A stretch of 64,000 nucleotides of DNA from contig JAEUKE010000043.1 in assembly GCA_016794345.1 (NCBI GenBank), forward strand, positions 62,001 to 126,000. The letters are read 5' to 3'. A model generated the notes under the pieces. It did not search any database, was not told the DNA's origin, and worked only from the letters and a program-made list of their open reading frames with translations. This DNA is from Myxococcales bacterium (GTDB taxonomy: Bacteria; Myxococcota_A; Polyangia; Polyangiales; Polyangiaceae). A program made the translations under genes and the position numbers. This document shows positions 1-9,160 of the stretch, in pieces. Numbering within the stretch: the stretch's first letter is position 1; every line of letters starts with the position of its first letter.

Positions 1-730
1 CGTGTCTCGGCAGCGGGTTGCAGGTCTCCTTCGGCGCGTCGTCCGGCGGGTAGAGGGAGCAGATGCCGGCCACGTCGTCGGGGTCGAGGCTGCGGAGCTC
101 CGTCGTGCCACCCTCGTAGACGGCGAACATCGTTGCCTCCGAGAGGTCCGAGTGCCCCATACCGAGGAAGTGACCGACCTCGTGCGTGAGCACGCTCAGG
201 AGATCGTAGTCCACGCTCTCGTCGCTGACCGTGAGACCGTAGTTGTCGGCGTTCAGCTCGATGTCGGCGTCGAGCAGAGCCCCCGTGTCGGGGTCGTAGG
301 TCGTGGTGGTGAGCGCGATGTTGTGGCCCGTGTCGGGGTGCGGCCACTTCTTCGCGCGGACGACGACGACGTTCGCGTTGCCGGCGTCCTTGTTGTACTG
401 GTTCTTCTCGCAACCGACCTGCCCCAGGTTCACCGCCACGAAGCCGGGGTTGCCGTTGCCGCAGTCGGCGAGGCGCCAGGCATCGAAGGCGAGCTCGGTC
501 AGCGACTCGACCGTGTCGGCGTCGAGGCCGCCGCCGCCGTCTTCCTGGATGCTGAACCCCATGCAGCGGCCCCGCCAGCCGAGGGGCTTGCACTCGTCGG
601 GAGGCGGCTCCCCGTCGCACGCCAGCACCTCGTCACACGTCGTCGTGAAGCAGTAGGCACGCGCCGACCGCGTGGTCGTCCCGACCAGCGAGAGGGTGAG
701 CACGAGCGTGACGAGGGGACGCGTGGCCAA
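1..730 (-). CDS. secreted matrixin-type zinc metalloprotease (C-terminus off window)
   Basis: Read on the minus strand, the frame is open from a TTG at 730 to the window edge, giving 243 visible residues; an in-frame stop lies seven codons upstream of the TTG, which leaves it the only usable start. A signal peptide spans about residues 1-25 (hydrophobic core, cut near ARA-Y). A Cys-rich segment follows, then a catalytic domain with the full zinc motif HEVGHFLGMGH at residues 183-193 and a Met-turn (ATMF, about 199-202). The segment ADIELN (155-160) is typical of matrixins just ahead of the active site. Such enzymes cleave extracellular proteins; the true substrate is unknown. The gene is divergent from the ferritin-like lipoprotein at 761 with only 30 bases between them. 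What follows residue 243, such as a linker or sorting tail, cannot be seen. Confidence 0.85.
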   Translation of the reverse strand, partial: MATRPLVTLVLTLSLVGTTTRSARAYCFTTTCDEVLACDGEPPPDECKPLGWRGRCMGFSIQEDGGGGLDADTVESLTELAFDAWRLADCGNGNPGFVAVNLGQVGCEKNQYNKDAGNANVVVVRAKKWPHPDTGHNIALTTTTYDPDTGALLDADIELNADNYGLTVSDESVDYDLLSVLTHEVGHFLGMGHSDLSEATMFAVYEGGTTELRSLDPDDVAGICSLYPPDDAPKETCNPLPRH

Positions 731-760
731 GGGAGCTCGCTCAGGATATCACTAGGGACC

Positions 761-2083
761 ATGAGTCTTCCTTCTTCTCGTCGCCTGACGCAGCTCCTGC
801 CCTCGATCGTGGCGGCGTCTGCGACGGCGCTCGGGGTCTCGGGCTGCGACTCGGACGGCTCCACGCCCATCGACACGACCGGCTTCGAGCCGGTCGCCTG
901 CTCCGCGGAGGGCGGGATCGACTTCCTGAACCAGCTGGTCTTGCCCGTCCCCGTCGACTACCTCGAGCTGCGCCCCGTCGCGTCCAACGGCGGGCCGGAG
1001 GGCGACGCGCAGAAGGCCGGCGATCCGTGCGCGACCGCTACCGACCTTCAGGCGTGCCTCGCCGCCATCGACGCGGTCACCCCGCAGGAGGGCTTTCGCC
1101 TCGGCGACTGCGTCGACTTCTGCCCCGAATACGCGCTCATCGTGAACGCGGGGGACGCGGTCGACGTCCTCACGACCCCGGAAGACGCGCGCTCGCGTGT
1201 GGTCCCTGTGGACGGGCCGATCGACGCCGTCTTCGTGGTGGAGCTCGCCGGCTACACGGTGACCTGCGACGCGGAGGCGCGCGGCGTGAAAGAGGTGAAC
1301 GACGGGTACGAGGTTCTCGCGTCGCGGATCACGTCGGCTTGTGATCCGGTGGAGACCACCCTTTATCGCCTCCACGTGGCGAGCACCGGCGAGATCACCG
1401 AGCTCGAGTCCGCCGTCGAGAGCTCCGACGAGGGCTCGTGTATCGGACGGCGCCCGGTCGGGCTCGTCCCGGCGCGGGCGCGCGGGCGCAACGTCGTCGC
1501 GGCCCACCTGGCCGACGTCGCCCGCCTCGAAGCCGCGAGCGTCTTCGCCTTCGATCGCCTGGAAGCGGAGCTGCGCGAGCACGGCGCGCCGACTCGCCTC
1601 CTCCGCGCCGCGAGGCGCGCGCGAGCCGACGAGATCCGACACGCCGCGGTCGTCGGCGCGCTCGCGCGTCGGTACGGCGGCGCTGTTCCCCGCCCCGTCG
1701 TCGAAGCTTCGCCGGCCCGCGACCTGGAGTCGATCGCGAAAGAGAACGCCGTCGAGGGTTGTGTGCGGGAGGCGTACGGCGCGCTCGTCGGCACCTGGCA
1801 GTCCCGCTTTGCTGGAGACCGCCGCGTCCGCGCGGCCATGCGCACGATCGCCCGCGACGAGACGCGACACGCCGCCCTCTCGTTCGCGGTCGCCGCCTGG
1901 GTCGAGCCGCGGCTCGGCCGGGCCGCGCAACGCCGCGTCGCCGAGGCCCGGCGCGACGAGCTCGCCTTGCTGGTCCACAGCGCAGCGCGGCCGGTCTCGC
2001 GCGCGCTCGTCTCCGCCGTCGGTCTGCCGGACGCGCGCGCGGCCACCGAGCTCGCGCGACGCTTCGCGGACGCGGTCGGGTGA
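761..2083 (+). CDS. lipoprotein with C-terminal ferritin-like domain
   Basis: 440 aa from an ATG. The N-terminus is a lipoprotein signal ending in GVSGC (Cys29), so it should be membrane-anchored and exported. Residues about 40-225 form a Cys-containing domain I cannot assign. Residues about 245-430 are helical and carry paired carboxylate/histidine motifs: E257, E291-x2-H294, E333 and E367-x2-H370. This spacing is that of a ferritin-like four-helix bundle, which normally holds a di-iron or di-manganese centre. The same architecture recurs in myxobacterial proteins annotated only as ferritin-like. An oxidase or metal-handling role at the cell surface is inference. The frame is open upstream to position 2, but that part is antisense to the metalloprotease, so the ATG just before the lipoprotein signal was chosen. 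Confidence 0.75.
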   Translation: MSLPSSRRLTQLLPSIVAASATALGVSGCDSDGSTPIDTTGFEPVACSAEGGIDFLNQLVLPVPVDYLELRPVASNGGPEGDAQKAGDPCATATDLQACLAAIDAVTPQEGFRLGDCVDFCPEYALIVNAGDAVDVLTTPEDARSRVVPVDGPIDAVFVVELAGYTVTCDAEARGVKEVNDGYEVLASRITSACDPVETTLYRLHVASTGEITELESAVESSDEGSCIGRRPVGLVPARARGRNVVAAHLADVARLEAASVFAFDRLEAELREHGAPTRLLRAARRARADEIRHAAVVGALARRYGGAVPRPVVEASPARDLESIAKENAVEGCVREAYGALVGTWQSRFAGDRRVRAAMRTIARDETRHAALSFAVAAWVEPRLGRAAQRRVAEARRDELALLVHSAARPVSRALVSAVGLPDARAATELARRFADAVG

Positions 2084-2095
2084 CCGCCGCTCGCG

Positions 2096-3439
2096 TCAGA
2101 ACCCGTACCGTGCTCCCACGCCCGTCAAGAAGCCGTTCAGGGTGAGGCCGACCTCGAGATCGAGGCCCAGGTCGTCGATCGGACGATAGGCGAAGTCGAT
2201 GAGCGGGAGCGCGAGCCACGGATAGACGACGGGCCGCGCCCCCCCGTCGCTCCAGGTCTTGTCGGCCGAGCCATAACGCTCGGCGTCTTTGTCGAGCTGA
2301 TTGCAGTAGCGGAACGTGCCCGCCGGATTGTTGGGGCCCGCACACTTCTGGTAGGTGGCCGGGTCCCCCTCTTTGCCGTCTTTCGGGTACGACTGCCAGC
2401 GATAGAGATCTCCCGCGAAGGCCCACCCGAGACCGAAGCCTGCGCCGATCTTGATGGCCCCCTCCTCCTTGGGGTCGAGCGGGATGACGTAGAGCACGTC
2501 GAGCGATGCCGCGAGCCCGACGAGGTCGCTCTCCACCAGCTCCCACTCGGTGTCCGGCGTATCGTGGGGCTTGAACGGCGTCGTGCTGAGCGCGTAGCTC
2601 GTCACCGAGACGGAGGTGACGAGGTCCACGTCGCCGACGCGTGCCCCGAAGGTGAGCCCGCCGCCCGGCCAGTAGGTGGTCGTCCCGCCGTCCGCGACGA
2701 TGTTCATCACGAAGGTGGGCACGAGCAGCCCGCGGAAGCGCGCGCCCATCCAATACTTGGGTCCCGTGGGCGCGGGAGACGTCGGCTTCTTGGAGGGGCC
2801 TTCGGGCTTCGGCGTACCGTCGCCCCCGGAGTCGCCGGCTTCACGCTGGAGCTCGACCGAGATCGTCTTCTTCTGGCCCTCCGTCAGGACGATCGATTGA
2901 CGGAACTCCTCGAAGCCCTCTCCGCTGACACGGATCTCGATCTTCTCGTCGGGCGGAGCCCTGACCGGCTCCGACAGATCCTCAACCGGCCGGCCCGCCA
3001 CCAGGACGTCGACCACGGCGTCCTGGGGTTTGATCCGGAGGGTGAGGCGGGGCAAGCGCCGGTCGAGCTCCTCGGCCTGCTTGGAGGCCGACGCTTTGGC
3101 CGCCCTGTCGTCGGCGGTCCACTCCCTCGTTGGCTTCTCGCGAGCGAGGGCGTCGAAGATCTCCCAGCCAAGAAAGACCTCGCCCAGCGAGACATGGCAA
3201 CGCGCGAGCGCGGCCGCAGTCGCCGGCCTGTGGCCGTCGGCCTCCGCGCGTTCGAGCAGGGGGACCGCGGCCACGCAGTCCCCGCTCTTGGCGAGGGCGA
3301 GCCCCTTCTTCGCGTCGGCCGGCTTCGCCTGCGCCGCCACGGGAAAGGAGCAGAGAAACACCGCGAGCAAGCCCACGCGCCCCCACCGCCGCGAGGGCGG
3401 CGAGGCTGGTCGCCCGGGCGGGCGCGCCGAGGCCGGCAT
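2096..3439 (-). CDS. PEGA-like envelope protein with beta-barrel-like C-terminus
   Basis: 447 aa from the ATG at 3439, preceded by a GGGGACGA stretch; an upstream ATG at 3490 would add 17 residues ahead of an otherwise good signal peptide (hydrophobic core followed by AQA-K). The mature N-terminal part is helical and TPR-like. A beta-rich segment with the signature of a PEGA/carboxypeptidase-regulatory fold follows (EIRVSGEGFEEFRQ), then a Gly/Pro/Lys/Ser linker. The last 200 residues alternate polar and hydrophobic positions and end in an aromatic residue (GVGARYGF), as outer-membrane beta-barrels do. The architecture (repeat, PEGA, linker, barrel) is common among myxobacterial envelope proteins of unknown function. 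The gene is divergent from the HD-GYP regulator, with about 90 bases between the starts. Confidence 0.6.
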   Translation of the reverse strand: MPASARPPGRPASPPSRRWGRVGLLAVFLCSFPVAAQAKPADAKKGLALAKSGDCVAAVPLLERAEADGHRPATAAALARCHVSLGEVFLGWEIFDALAREKPTREWTADDRAAKASASKQAEELDRRLPRLTLRIKPQDAVVDVLVAGRPVEDLSEPVRAPPDEKIEIRVSGEGFEEFRQSIVLTEGQKKTISVELQREAGDSGGDGTPKPEGPSKKPTSPAPTGPKYWMGARFRGLLVPTFVMNIVADGGTTTYWPGGGLTFGARVGDVDLVTSVSVTSYALSTTPFKPHDTPDTEWELVESDLVGLAASLDVLYVIPLDPKEEGAIKIGAGFGLGWAFAGDLYRWQSYPKDGKEGDPATYQKCAGPNNPAGTFRYCNQLDKDAERYGSADKTWSDGGARPVVYPWLALPLIDFAYRPIDDLGLDLEVGLTLNGFLTGVGARYGF

Positions 3440-3528
3440 TTCGTCCCCGAGCGGGGAGGAATCGGGGAGCAAATTCTTCGGGCCGATCATGCACCGGGGC
3501 GAAAAAGTGGGCTACCCTGTCGTTCCGA

Positions 3529-5016
3529 ATGCGGCAAGGTGTGGAAGATCGACCGCGTATCCTCGTGGTCGACGACGAGAAGATGATCCGCGACATGCTC
3601 GCGGAGTTCCTGTCGATGGAGGGCTACGAGGTCCGCACGGCAGAAGACGGCGTCGCGGCGATATCGGAGCTCTCCCAGAAGGAGTTCGATCTCGTCATCA
3701 GCGACCTCAAGATGCCGCGAATGGGCGGCATCGCCTTGCTGGAAGAAATCGGCAAGACGGCGCCGAGCGCGCTCACCGTCATCATGACCGGCTTCGGCAC
3801 CGTCGAGACGGCCATCGACGCGATGAAGCGCGGCGCCTACGACTACGTGCTCAAGCCCTTCAAGCTCGACGAGGTCGTCCACGTCCTCAAGCGGGGCCTC
3901 GAGAAACAGCGCATGGCTGCCGAGAACATGCGGCTGCGCGAGGCCCTCTCTCTCTACAAGGTGAGCGAAGCCATCGCGGCGAGCCTCTCGCTCGACCAGG
4001 TCCTCGAGACGGTGGGCGACGGCTGCGTCGACGAGCTCCGGGCGGACCTCTCCTCCACCTGGCTGGAGGACGGCGAGGGCGGGTTCTTCGAGCGCCAGCG
4101 GCTCGTCGGCCCAGACGTGCCCAGCGGGGCCTACCTGGGCCGCGTGGCCGAGCGAGCCGTCCTCGAGCGCCTCCGATCCGAGGGGCAGCTGCTCGAGCAA
4201 GGGAACCAGGGCCTCGCCTTCTACGCGGAGCGCCCCGATCTGCCGCTCGTCTCCACGCTCGCCGTGCCGCTGCGTGTCCAGGCGCGCACGATCGGGTTCA
4301 TCGTGGCGTCCTCGTTCACGCCGAACAAGCGGTTCGACGAAGGGCAACGCAAGCTCCTCAGCATCATCGGCTCACGCGCGGCGGCGGCGATCGAAAACGC
4401 GCGCCTCTACGAGGATCTGCAGGCCACGTTCCAGCAGACGATCGAGGGCCTGGCCAAGGCCATCGACAAGATGGATCGCTACACCGCCGGCCACTCCGAT
4501 CGCGTCGCGGTCTACGCCGTCGTGCTCGCGAAGGAGCTCGGGCTCTCCCCGGCGCAGGTGGAGATCGTGCGGCAGAGCGCGCTCATGCACGACATCGGGA
4601 AGATCGGGTGCGTCCTCAACCTGAACAAGCCCGGCAAGCTCACGGTCGACGAATACGAGTCGTTCAAGAAGCACCCGTCGTACGGTCGCGACATCCTCGA
4701 CCCGATCAAGTTCTTGCACCCGCTCGTCCCGGGGGTGCACCTGCACCACGAACGCTGGGACGGCCGCGGCTACCCGCTGGGCCTCGTCGGCGCGGACATC
4801 CCCCTCGTCGCGCGCATCATCTCGGTGGCCGACACCTACGACGCCATGACGAGCGACCGCTCCTACCGCCGGGCGCTGCCGCACAAGGTGGCCTTGGCCG
4901 AGGTGAAGCGGTGCGCGGGCACGCAGTTCGACCCCGAGGTCGCCTCCGCGTTCAACGGCTGCATCGAGACGTACCGCGGCGAGCAGTCCGCGAGCGGCAG
5001 CAAGGTCCCTGCCTGA
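3529..5016 (+). CDS. response regulator with GAF and HD-GYP output domains
   Basis: 495 aa. The ATG at 3529 leads straight into a receiver domain: acidic pocket D15/D16, phospho-acceptor D59 and K108 in YVLKPF. A GAF-like sensor domain occupies about residues 140-290. The HD-GYP domain follows, with HDIGK at 353-357 and the signature HHERWDGRGYP at 405-415. HD-GYP proteins hydrolyse cyclic di-GMP to GMP using a bimetal centre, and all signature residues are present, so it is likely active. It probably lowers c-di-GMP in response to an unidentified histidine kinase, affecting motility, adhesion or development. No kinase gene is adjacent. lipB starts 10 bases downstream on the same strand, so the two may share a transcript despite unrelated functions. 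Confidence 0.92.
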   Translation: MRQGVEDRPRILVVDDEKMIRDMLAEFLSMEGYEVRTAEDGVAAISELSQKEFDLVISDLKMPRMGGIALLEEIGKTAPSALTVIMTGFGTVETAIDAMKRGAYDYVLKPFKLDEVVHVLKRGLEKQRMAAENMRLREALSLYKVSEAIAASLSLDQVLETVGDGCVDELRADLSSTWLEDGEGGFFERQRLVGPDVPSGAYLGRVAERAVLERLRSEGQLLEQGNQGLAFYAERPDLPLVSTLAVPLRVQARTIGFIVASSFTPNKRFDEGQRKLLSIIGSRAAAAIENARLYEDLQATFQQTIEGLAKAIDKMDRYTAGHSDRVAVYAVVLAKELGLSPAQVEIVRQSALMHDIGKIGCVLNLNKPGKLTVDEYESFKKHPSYGRDILDPIKFLHPLVPGVHLHHERWDGRGYPLGLVGADIPLVARIISVADTYDAMTSDRSYRRALPHKVALAEVKRCAGTQFDPEVASAFNGCIETYRGEQSASGSKVPA

Positions 5017-5026
5017 CAGCATCGTC

Positions 5027-5818
5027 ATGACTGAGCGCAGGGCCCAGGCGTTTTATCTCGGCCGTCGGAGGTACGAGCCGATCCACACGCTGCAGCGCGC
5101 GCTCCAGGAGGCGCGCGCGCGCGGCCTCGCGGACGACGTCATCCTCCTGCTCGAGCACGAGCCGGTCGTCACGCTCGGCCGCGGCGCCAAGCGCGAGCAC
5201 GTGCTCTTCTCGGAGGACGTGCTCGGGCAGATGGGCGTCGACCTCGTCGAGACCGGGCGAGGCGGCGACGTGACGTTCCACGGGCCGGGCCAGCTCGTCG
5301 GCTACCCCATCCTCGATCTGAAGCCGGACCGCTGCGATCTCAGGAGGTACGTGCGCGGGCTGGAGGAGTTGATGATCCTCATCGCCCGCGACCACGACGT
5401 CGAAGCTGGCCTCTGCGACGGCAAGATCGGGATCTGGGTCGACACCACGCGGCCGACGGAGTGGGCGGGCGAGGCCTTCTCCGGCTCGCTCGCGAAGATC
5501 GGCGCCATCGGCGTCCGGGTCTCGCGCTGGGTCACCATGCACGGCTTCGCGCTCAACCTCGACCTCGATCCGGCGAGCTTCGCCGTGATCGTTCCGTGTG
5601 GCATCCGCGAATACCCGGTCTCGTCGATCGAGCGCGTCGCCGGCCGCGCCAAGCCCGTCCGTGACGTGGCTCTGTCGATCGGGGACCACGTGAGGCGCGC
5701 GCTCGATTACGAGCTCGACGCCGTGGTCGATCTCTCGACGGCGCGCGACGCGGATCTCCTCGCGCTCGTCGCGCCTCGCGCGGCGGGATCGGCCGCCGAT
5801 CTCGGGGCGCGGCCGTGA
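5027..5818 (+). CDS. lipB: lipoyl(octanoyl) transferase LipB
   Basis: 263 aa. It transfers octanoate from acyl carrier protein to the lipoyl domains of 2-oxoacid dehydrogenases and glycine-cleavage H protein, the first step of lipoate synthesis in the cytoplasm. Family motifs are present in order: RGGDVTFHGPGQ near residue 80-90, the catalytic lysine K157 in KIGAIG, TMHGFALN, and the catalytic cysteine C191 in PCGI. Length is slightly above the usual 210-250 because of a C-terminal extension. The ATG lies 10 bases after the HD-GYP gene, and the last codons overlap the next small gene by four bases, implying translational coupling. lipA is not in the window. Confidence 0.95.
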   Translation: MTERRAQAFYLGRRRYEPIHTLQRALQEARARGLADDVILLLEHEPVVTLGRGAKREHVLFSEDVLGQMGVDLVETGRGGDVTFHGPGQLVGYPILDLKPDRCDLRRYVRGLEELMILIARDHDVEAGLCDGKIGIWVDTTRPTEWAGEAFSGSLAKIGAIGVRVSRWVTMHGFALNLDLDPASFAVIVPCGIREYPVSSIERVAGRAKPVRDVALSIGDHVRRALDYELDAVVDLSTARDADLLALVAPRAAGSAADLGARP

Positions 5819-6012
5819 CCGAGCCCATCTCGGAGACATGCCCGCGCTGCGGCGGCCCGCCCGCTCCGAAGCGCCAGCCAACCTCGAGGAACCCGTTCCT
5901 CCCGAAGGTCAAGCGACTCACCTGTAGCCTCTGCGGGCTCGTCTACGACAAGGGCGCTCCGCCGTGGGGCCCCGGCGACACCGACCCGGGCGAGGATCCG
6001 GACCGGCGGTGA
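5815..6012 (+). CDS. small zinc-ribbon-like protein
   Basis: 65 aa, starting with GTG inside the lipB stop region (four-base overlap). It has two Cys-x2-Cys pairs (CPRCG near residue 9 and CSLCG near residue 38), a layout that suggests one zinc-ribbon knuckle pair. The end of the protein is Pro/Gly/Asp-rich. No enzyme signature is visible. The tight overlap on both sides (lipB upstream, a GTG start overlapping its own stop downstream) supports its being translated. The function is unknown; it could be a small nucleic-acid-binding or metal-binding accessory protein. Confidence 0.65.
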   Translation: MTEPISETCPRCGGPPAPKRQPTSRNPFLPKVKRLTCSLCGLVYDKGAPPWGPGDTDPGEDPDRR

Positions 6013-8045
6013 GGACCCGCCGATGGCCGCGCTACGCGGGCCTCGCGCTCGCGGTCTCGCTCGTGGCCGGGCTCGCCACGCCCGAGATCTGGGTCCGTGT
6101 CGCACGGGATCGAGCGAAGACGTGCCTCGCGCAGGCCCGCGCCCCGCGCGGACCGGCCCTCCCCGACTGCAGCCACCTCATCGACGATTTCGAGCTCCCT
6201 TCCGACGTGTCGCTCACGCGTCACGACGCGACGTACCGCGCGGAGGAGCTCTATGCGCGCATCGCAATGGATCGATACCTCGACGCGATGGTCGGCGCGC
6301 CGGATCCCGAGAAGGTCCGGACGACGTCGTTCGGCGTCGCGCGTGCGCAGGAGGTGCTCGAGAAGGGCTCCCAGCGCATCAGCCTGGAGGAGCTCGGGCC
6401 CATCGTCGGTGCCCCCCACCTGGCCAAGCTCGCAGCGCAGCACGGAGACAGGACCACGCTGCTCCTCGATCCCGATCGAACGGGGCTCTGGTGGGTGCGC
6501 GTCATCGTCCTGGAGTACGCGCTCCTGGAAGGCGATCTCGAGCTCGCGGGCGACATCGCGGAGCGCTACGCGGACTGGGGGCCCCACGACGCCGACCTGC
6601 GCACCTCGGTCGGTGCGGTGCTCTGCATGACCAACCCTCGACGAGGGCTGGAGCTACTCGAGCGCGTCGCGCCCGACCGAGCCGACAAGCGCTACGCCAA
6701 CATCCAACGGAACTTCGGCGAGGTGCTCGCCCTCCAGAGCGCGTGCGCGGCCCGGCTCGGAGAGGATGCGCCCGCGGCGCCGCCGACCGCCGGCGCGGGC
6801 GAGGCCGACGCAGTCGAGGCGCGACTCGCCACCGCGCTGCGCCTCCCGTCGCGAAGGCAGCAACACGAGGCGCTCGTCGCCCGCACCCTCGATCTGCTCC
6901 AGGGCGAGGGCGCGGGCGGCGTATCGCCCGCCGCGCGGAACGCGCGAGCCATGCTCCTCGCGGCAGCGCTGGTGGGCCCGGCCCCCGACATCGACGCCTC
7001 GATCGCGGCCAACCTCGTGACACCGCGCAAGAACGAGAGACCGCTCGGCCCCCGCGCGCTCTCCCTCGAGGGCTTGCTCGTCGAGCCGCCGGGCCTCGCG
7101 CCGCACGCAACGGCGGCCGCCCTCGAGCACGTGGCGGTCGTCCTGCGAGGCTTCGAGCCGACCGCGAAGGACGGCGAGCAGAGCAAGCGGCTCCGCGACG
7201 CGAGCGCCCTGATGACCACGCTCGCAGCCGCAGCGCGCGCGAGGCGCGGCGAGGCCGAAGAGGCGACGCGGCTCGCCGACGTCGCAGCCGGGGAGCTGGG
7301 CCTGAGGCCGCGTGAAGCGGCGCTCTCCTCCGCCAGCGCCGCCTACGTCGCCGGCGATCGCGAGACGGCGCTCGCCCGCCTGCGAGCCGCGCCCGGGTCC
7401 CCGGAGGAGGGCGAGGAGCCGGCGCTCACCGTCGCGTTCGCGAGCCTGGACGCGCTCGTGCGGGCATCGAACGGCGACATCGAAGGCGCGAAACTCGTCG
7501 CCTCGACGCTCCCCGCGCTGGCGGAGGCGGCGCCGCACACGCAGGCCGCGTTCGATGCGCGCTGGGTCGCGCTCGCGCTCTCGGATATCGAGCCGGCGGT
7601 CGCCGCCCCGCCGACGCTCACCTGGCTCGGCGCGTCGGACACGCTGGCCCGGTACCTCGAGCACGCGGAGCCTGCCCAGAAACAAGCGTTCACGGCGTGG
7701 CAGGCCGCGCTCGGCGGGTCCTCGGAGATCCGCCGAGCGTTCCGCTACGAGCTCCTCGATCGTCGGGGCGACGCGCCTGCCCTCCTCTTGCCGTTCCTCG
7801 TCGCCTCGGGGCGCCTGCTCGACGACGACACCAGCGCGGCCGGCGTCGAGACGTGGCTCGATACGGTGAGCGCGATCGACGCGCGGCGCGCGCGGCTTCG
7901 CAGCTATGCCTGGGCGCGCGCGGAAGCCGCGCGCATTCGCGGGGACGAGGCGCATGCGCACCTGTGGACCGAGCGCCTGACCAAGCTGCGTGAGCTCGCC
8001 GAAGACGACGAGCTCGCGGAGATGGCGCTCTTCCTGCGGCTCTAG
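6009..8045 (+). CDS. membrane-anchored helical-repeat protein (TPR-like), unknown function
   Basis: 678 aa if translation begins at the GTG at 6009, which overlaps the preceding stop by four bases and places an Arg-rich start directly before a hydrophobic helix (about residues 9-24). The rest is Ala/Leu/Glu-rich helical sequence with spacing like tetratricopeptide or Sel1-type repeats, but I cannot delimit consensus repeats with confidence. There is no catalytic motif. The N-terminal helix is an uncleaved anchor or signal peptide, so the repeat part should face the periplasm. Coupling to lipB and the zinc-ribbon gene suggests one operon. A scaffold role is inferred from architecture only. Confidence 0.6.
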   Translation: MRTRRWPRYAGLALAVSLVAGLATPEIWVRVARDRAKTCLAQARAPRGPALPDCSHLIDDFELPSDVSLTRHDATYRAEELYARIAMDRYLDAMVGAPDPEKVRTTSFGVARAQEVLEKGSQRISLEELGPIVGAPHLAKLAAQHGDRTTLLLDPDRTGLWWVRVIVLEYALLEGDLELAGDIAERYADWGPHDADLRTSVGAVLCMTNPRRGLELLERVAPDRADKRYANIQRNFGEVLALQSACAARLGEDAPAAPPTAGAGEADAVEARLATALRLPSRRQQHEALVARTLDLLQGEGAGGVSPAARNARAMLLAAALVGPAPDIDASIAANLVTPRKNERPLGPRALSLEGLLVEPPGLAPHATAAALEHVAVVLRGFEPTAKDGEQSKRLRDASALMTTLAAAARARRGEAEEATRLADVAAGELGLRPREAALSSASAAYVAGDRETALARLRAAPGSPEEGEEPALTVAFASLDALVRASNGDIEGAKLVASTLPALAEAAPHTQAAFDARWVALALSDIEPAVAAPPTLTWLGASDTLARYLEHAEPAQKQAFTAWQAALGGSSEIRRAFRYELLDRRGDAPALLLPFLVASGRLLDDDTSAAGVETWLDTVSAIDARRARLRSYAWARAEAARIRGDEAHAHLWTERLTKLRELAEDDELAEMALFLRL

Positions 8046-8123
8046 CAGGAGGACTGGCGCAGGCTTCGTCCCGTGCTCGGCCCGGTGTCACAATGTCAGC
8101 GACCCGCGCGACAATCATCTCGA

Positions 8124-9128
8124 ATGGCACACAGAGGTATCGAGCTCTTGCTGGCGCTCGCGCTCACGGCGTGTGTCTACACCGACGGTGAGCCCGCGCC
8201 GCCCGACGCGCCGACCGTCCCCCACCCGCTCGAGGCGGGTACCACGCGACGATCGGCGCGTGCTGCGCCACCGGCGAGCGAAGCCGCGCGCCAAGAGGGT
8301 CCGGCGAGCGCCCTCCCTGCCGGCCTGCGCGCCCCAACGGACGCCGAGCGCAGCCGGTACACGTTCCTCCCACCCGAGGCACGGATCAGGGCGCTCGCCG
8401 AGGCGGCAGCTCCGCCTCCCGGCTATCACCGGATCGCGCTCGAGCCTGCGACATTCGGCGCGTATCTCCGCGGCCTCCCGTTGCGCGGGCCCGAGGCCCA
8501 GGTGCGCGCGTACGACGGCGCCCTCCTGCGCGACGCGGACGACGCGCGCGTGTTCGCGGTCGCCGAGCTCGACGTCAGCCCGCTCGACGTCCAGCAGTGC
8601 GCCGACAGCGTCATCCGTCTCCACGCGGAGTGGCGGTGGTCGCGGGGCGAGAAGGCGCGCATCGGCTACCACTTCCTGAGCGGCGACTACGCGACCTACT
8701 CGCGCTACGCCGCGGGGGAGCGCCCGCGGGTGGATGGGAACCGCGTGACCTGGTCGACGAGCGCGGCGCCCGCCGACGACCGGAAGACCTTCCGTCGATA
8801 CCTCGACATGGTCTTCAACTACGCCAGCACCATCTCCCTCGCGCAGCGGACGGACAAGCTCGACAAGCCCGCGCTCGCGCCCGGTGACTTCTTCGTCCTG
8901 CCCGGCGGGCCCGGCCACGCCATCTTGATCCTCGACGTCGCCGAGGACGACGCGGGGCGACGCGTCGCCCTCCTCGGCCAGGGCTTCATGCCCGCGCAGG
9001 ATTTCCACGTCCTCGAGTCGAGCGAAGAAGGCCGCTCGCCCTGGTTTTCGCTCGACGGCGACGCGGTCGACACGCCGTTCTGGCCCGCTCCGTTCCCCTG
9101 GTCGTCGCTGCGCCGGTTTCGCGAGTAA
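8124..9128 (+). CDS. DUF4846 lipoprotein
   Basis: 334 aa. The ATG at 8124 opens a lipoprotein signal with cysteine in ALTAC (Cys17), followed by an Ala/Pro-rich linker to about residue 85. The remainder matches the pattern I associate with DUF4846: a Tyr/Arg start (PPGYHRIALEPATFGAYLR), then LPLRGPEAQVRAYDG, then the conserved DVQQCADSVIRLHAEW, and a late GPGHAILILDVAE. The family has no established biochemical function. The His in GPGHA and the Cys of QQCADS are candidate functional residues. The gene is 78 bases after the helical-repeat gene and 32 before the next small envelope gene. Confidence 0.75.
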   Translation: MAHRGIELLLALALTACVYTDGEPAPPDAPTVPHPLEAGTTRRSARAAPPASEAARQEGPASALPAGLRAPTDAERSRYTFLPPEARIRALAEAAAPPPGYHRIALEPATFGAYLRGLPLRGPEAQVRAYDGALLRDADDARVFAVAELDVSPLDVQQCADSVIRLHAEWRWSRGEKARIGYHFLSGDYATYSRYAAGERPRVDGNRVTWSTSAAPADDRKTFRRYLDMVFNYASTISLAQRTDKLDKPALAPGDFFVLPGGPGHAILILDVAEDDAGRRVALLGQGFMPAQDFHVLESSEEGRSPWFSLDGDAVDTPFWPAPFPWSSLRRFRE

Positions 9129-9160
9129 CGAGGCGCGGCGTCCGGTACCCTGCGTCGGTC

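Noticed and set aside
2..760. Plus-strand open frame continuous with the ferritin-like lipoprotein
   Set aside because: It is Arg/Val-rich, lacks domains and is antisense to the matrixin, which has full zinc motif and signal peptide.
752..1978. Minus-strand open frame of about 400 codons
   Set aside because: Arg/Asp/Gly-rich shadow of the ferritin-like gene; no signal, motif or start site.
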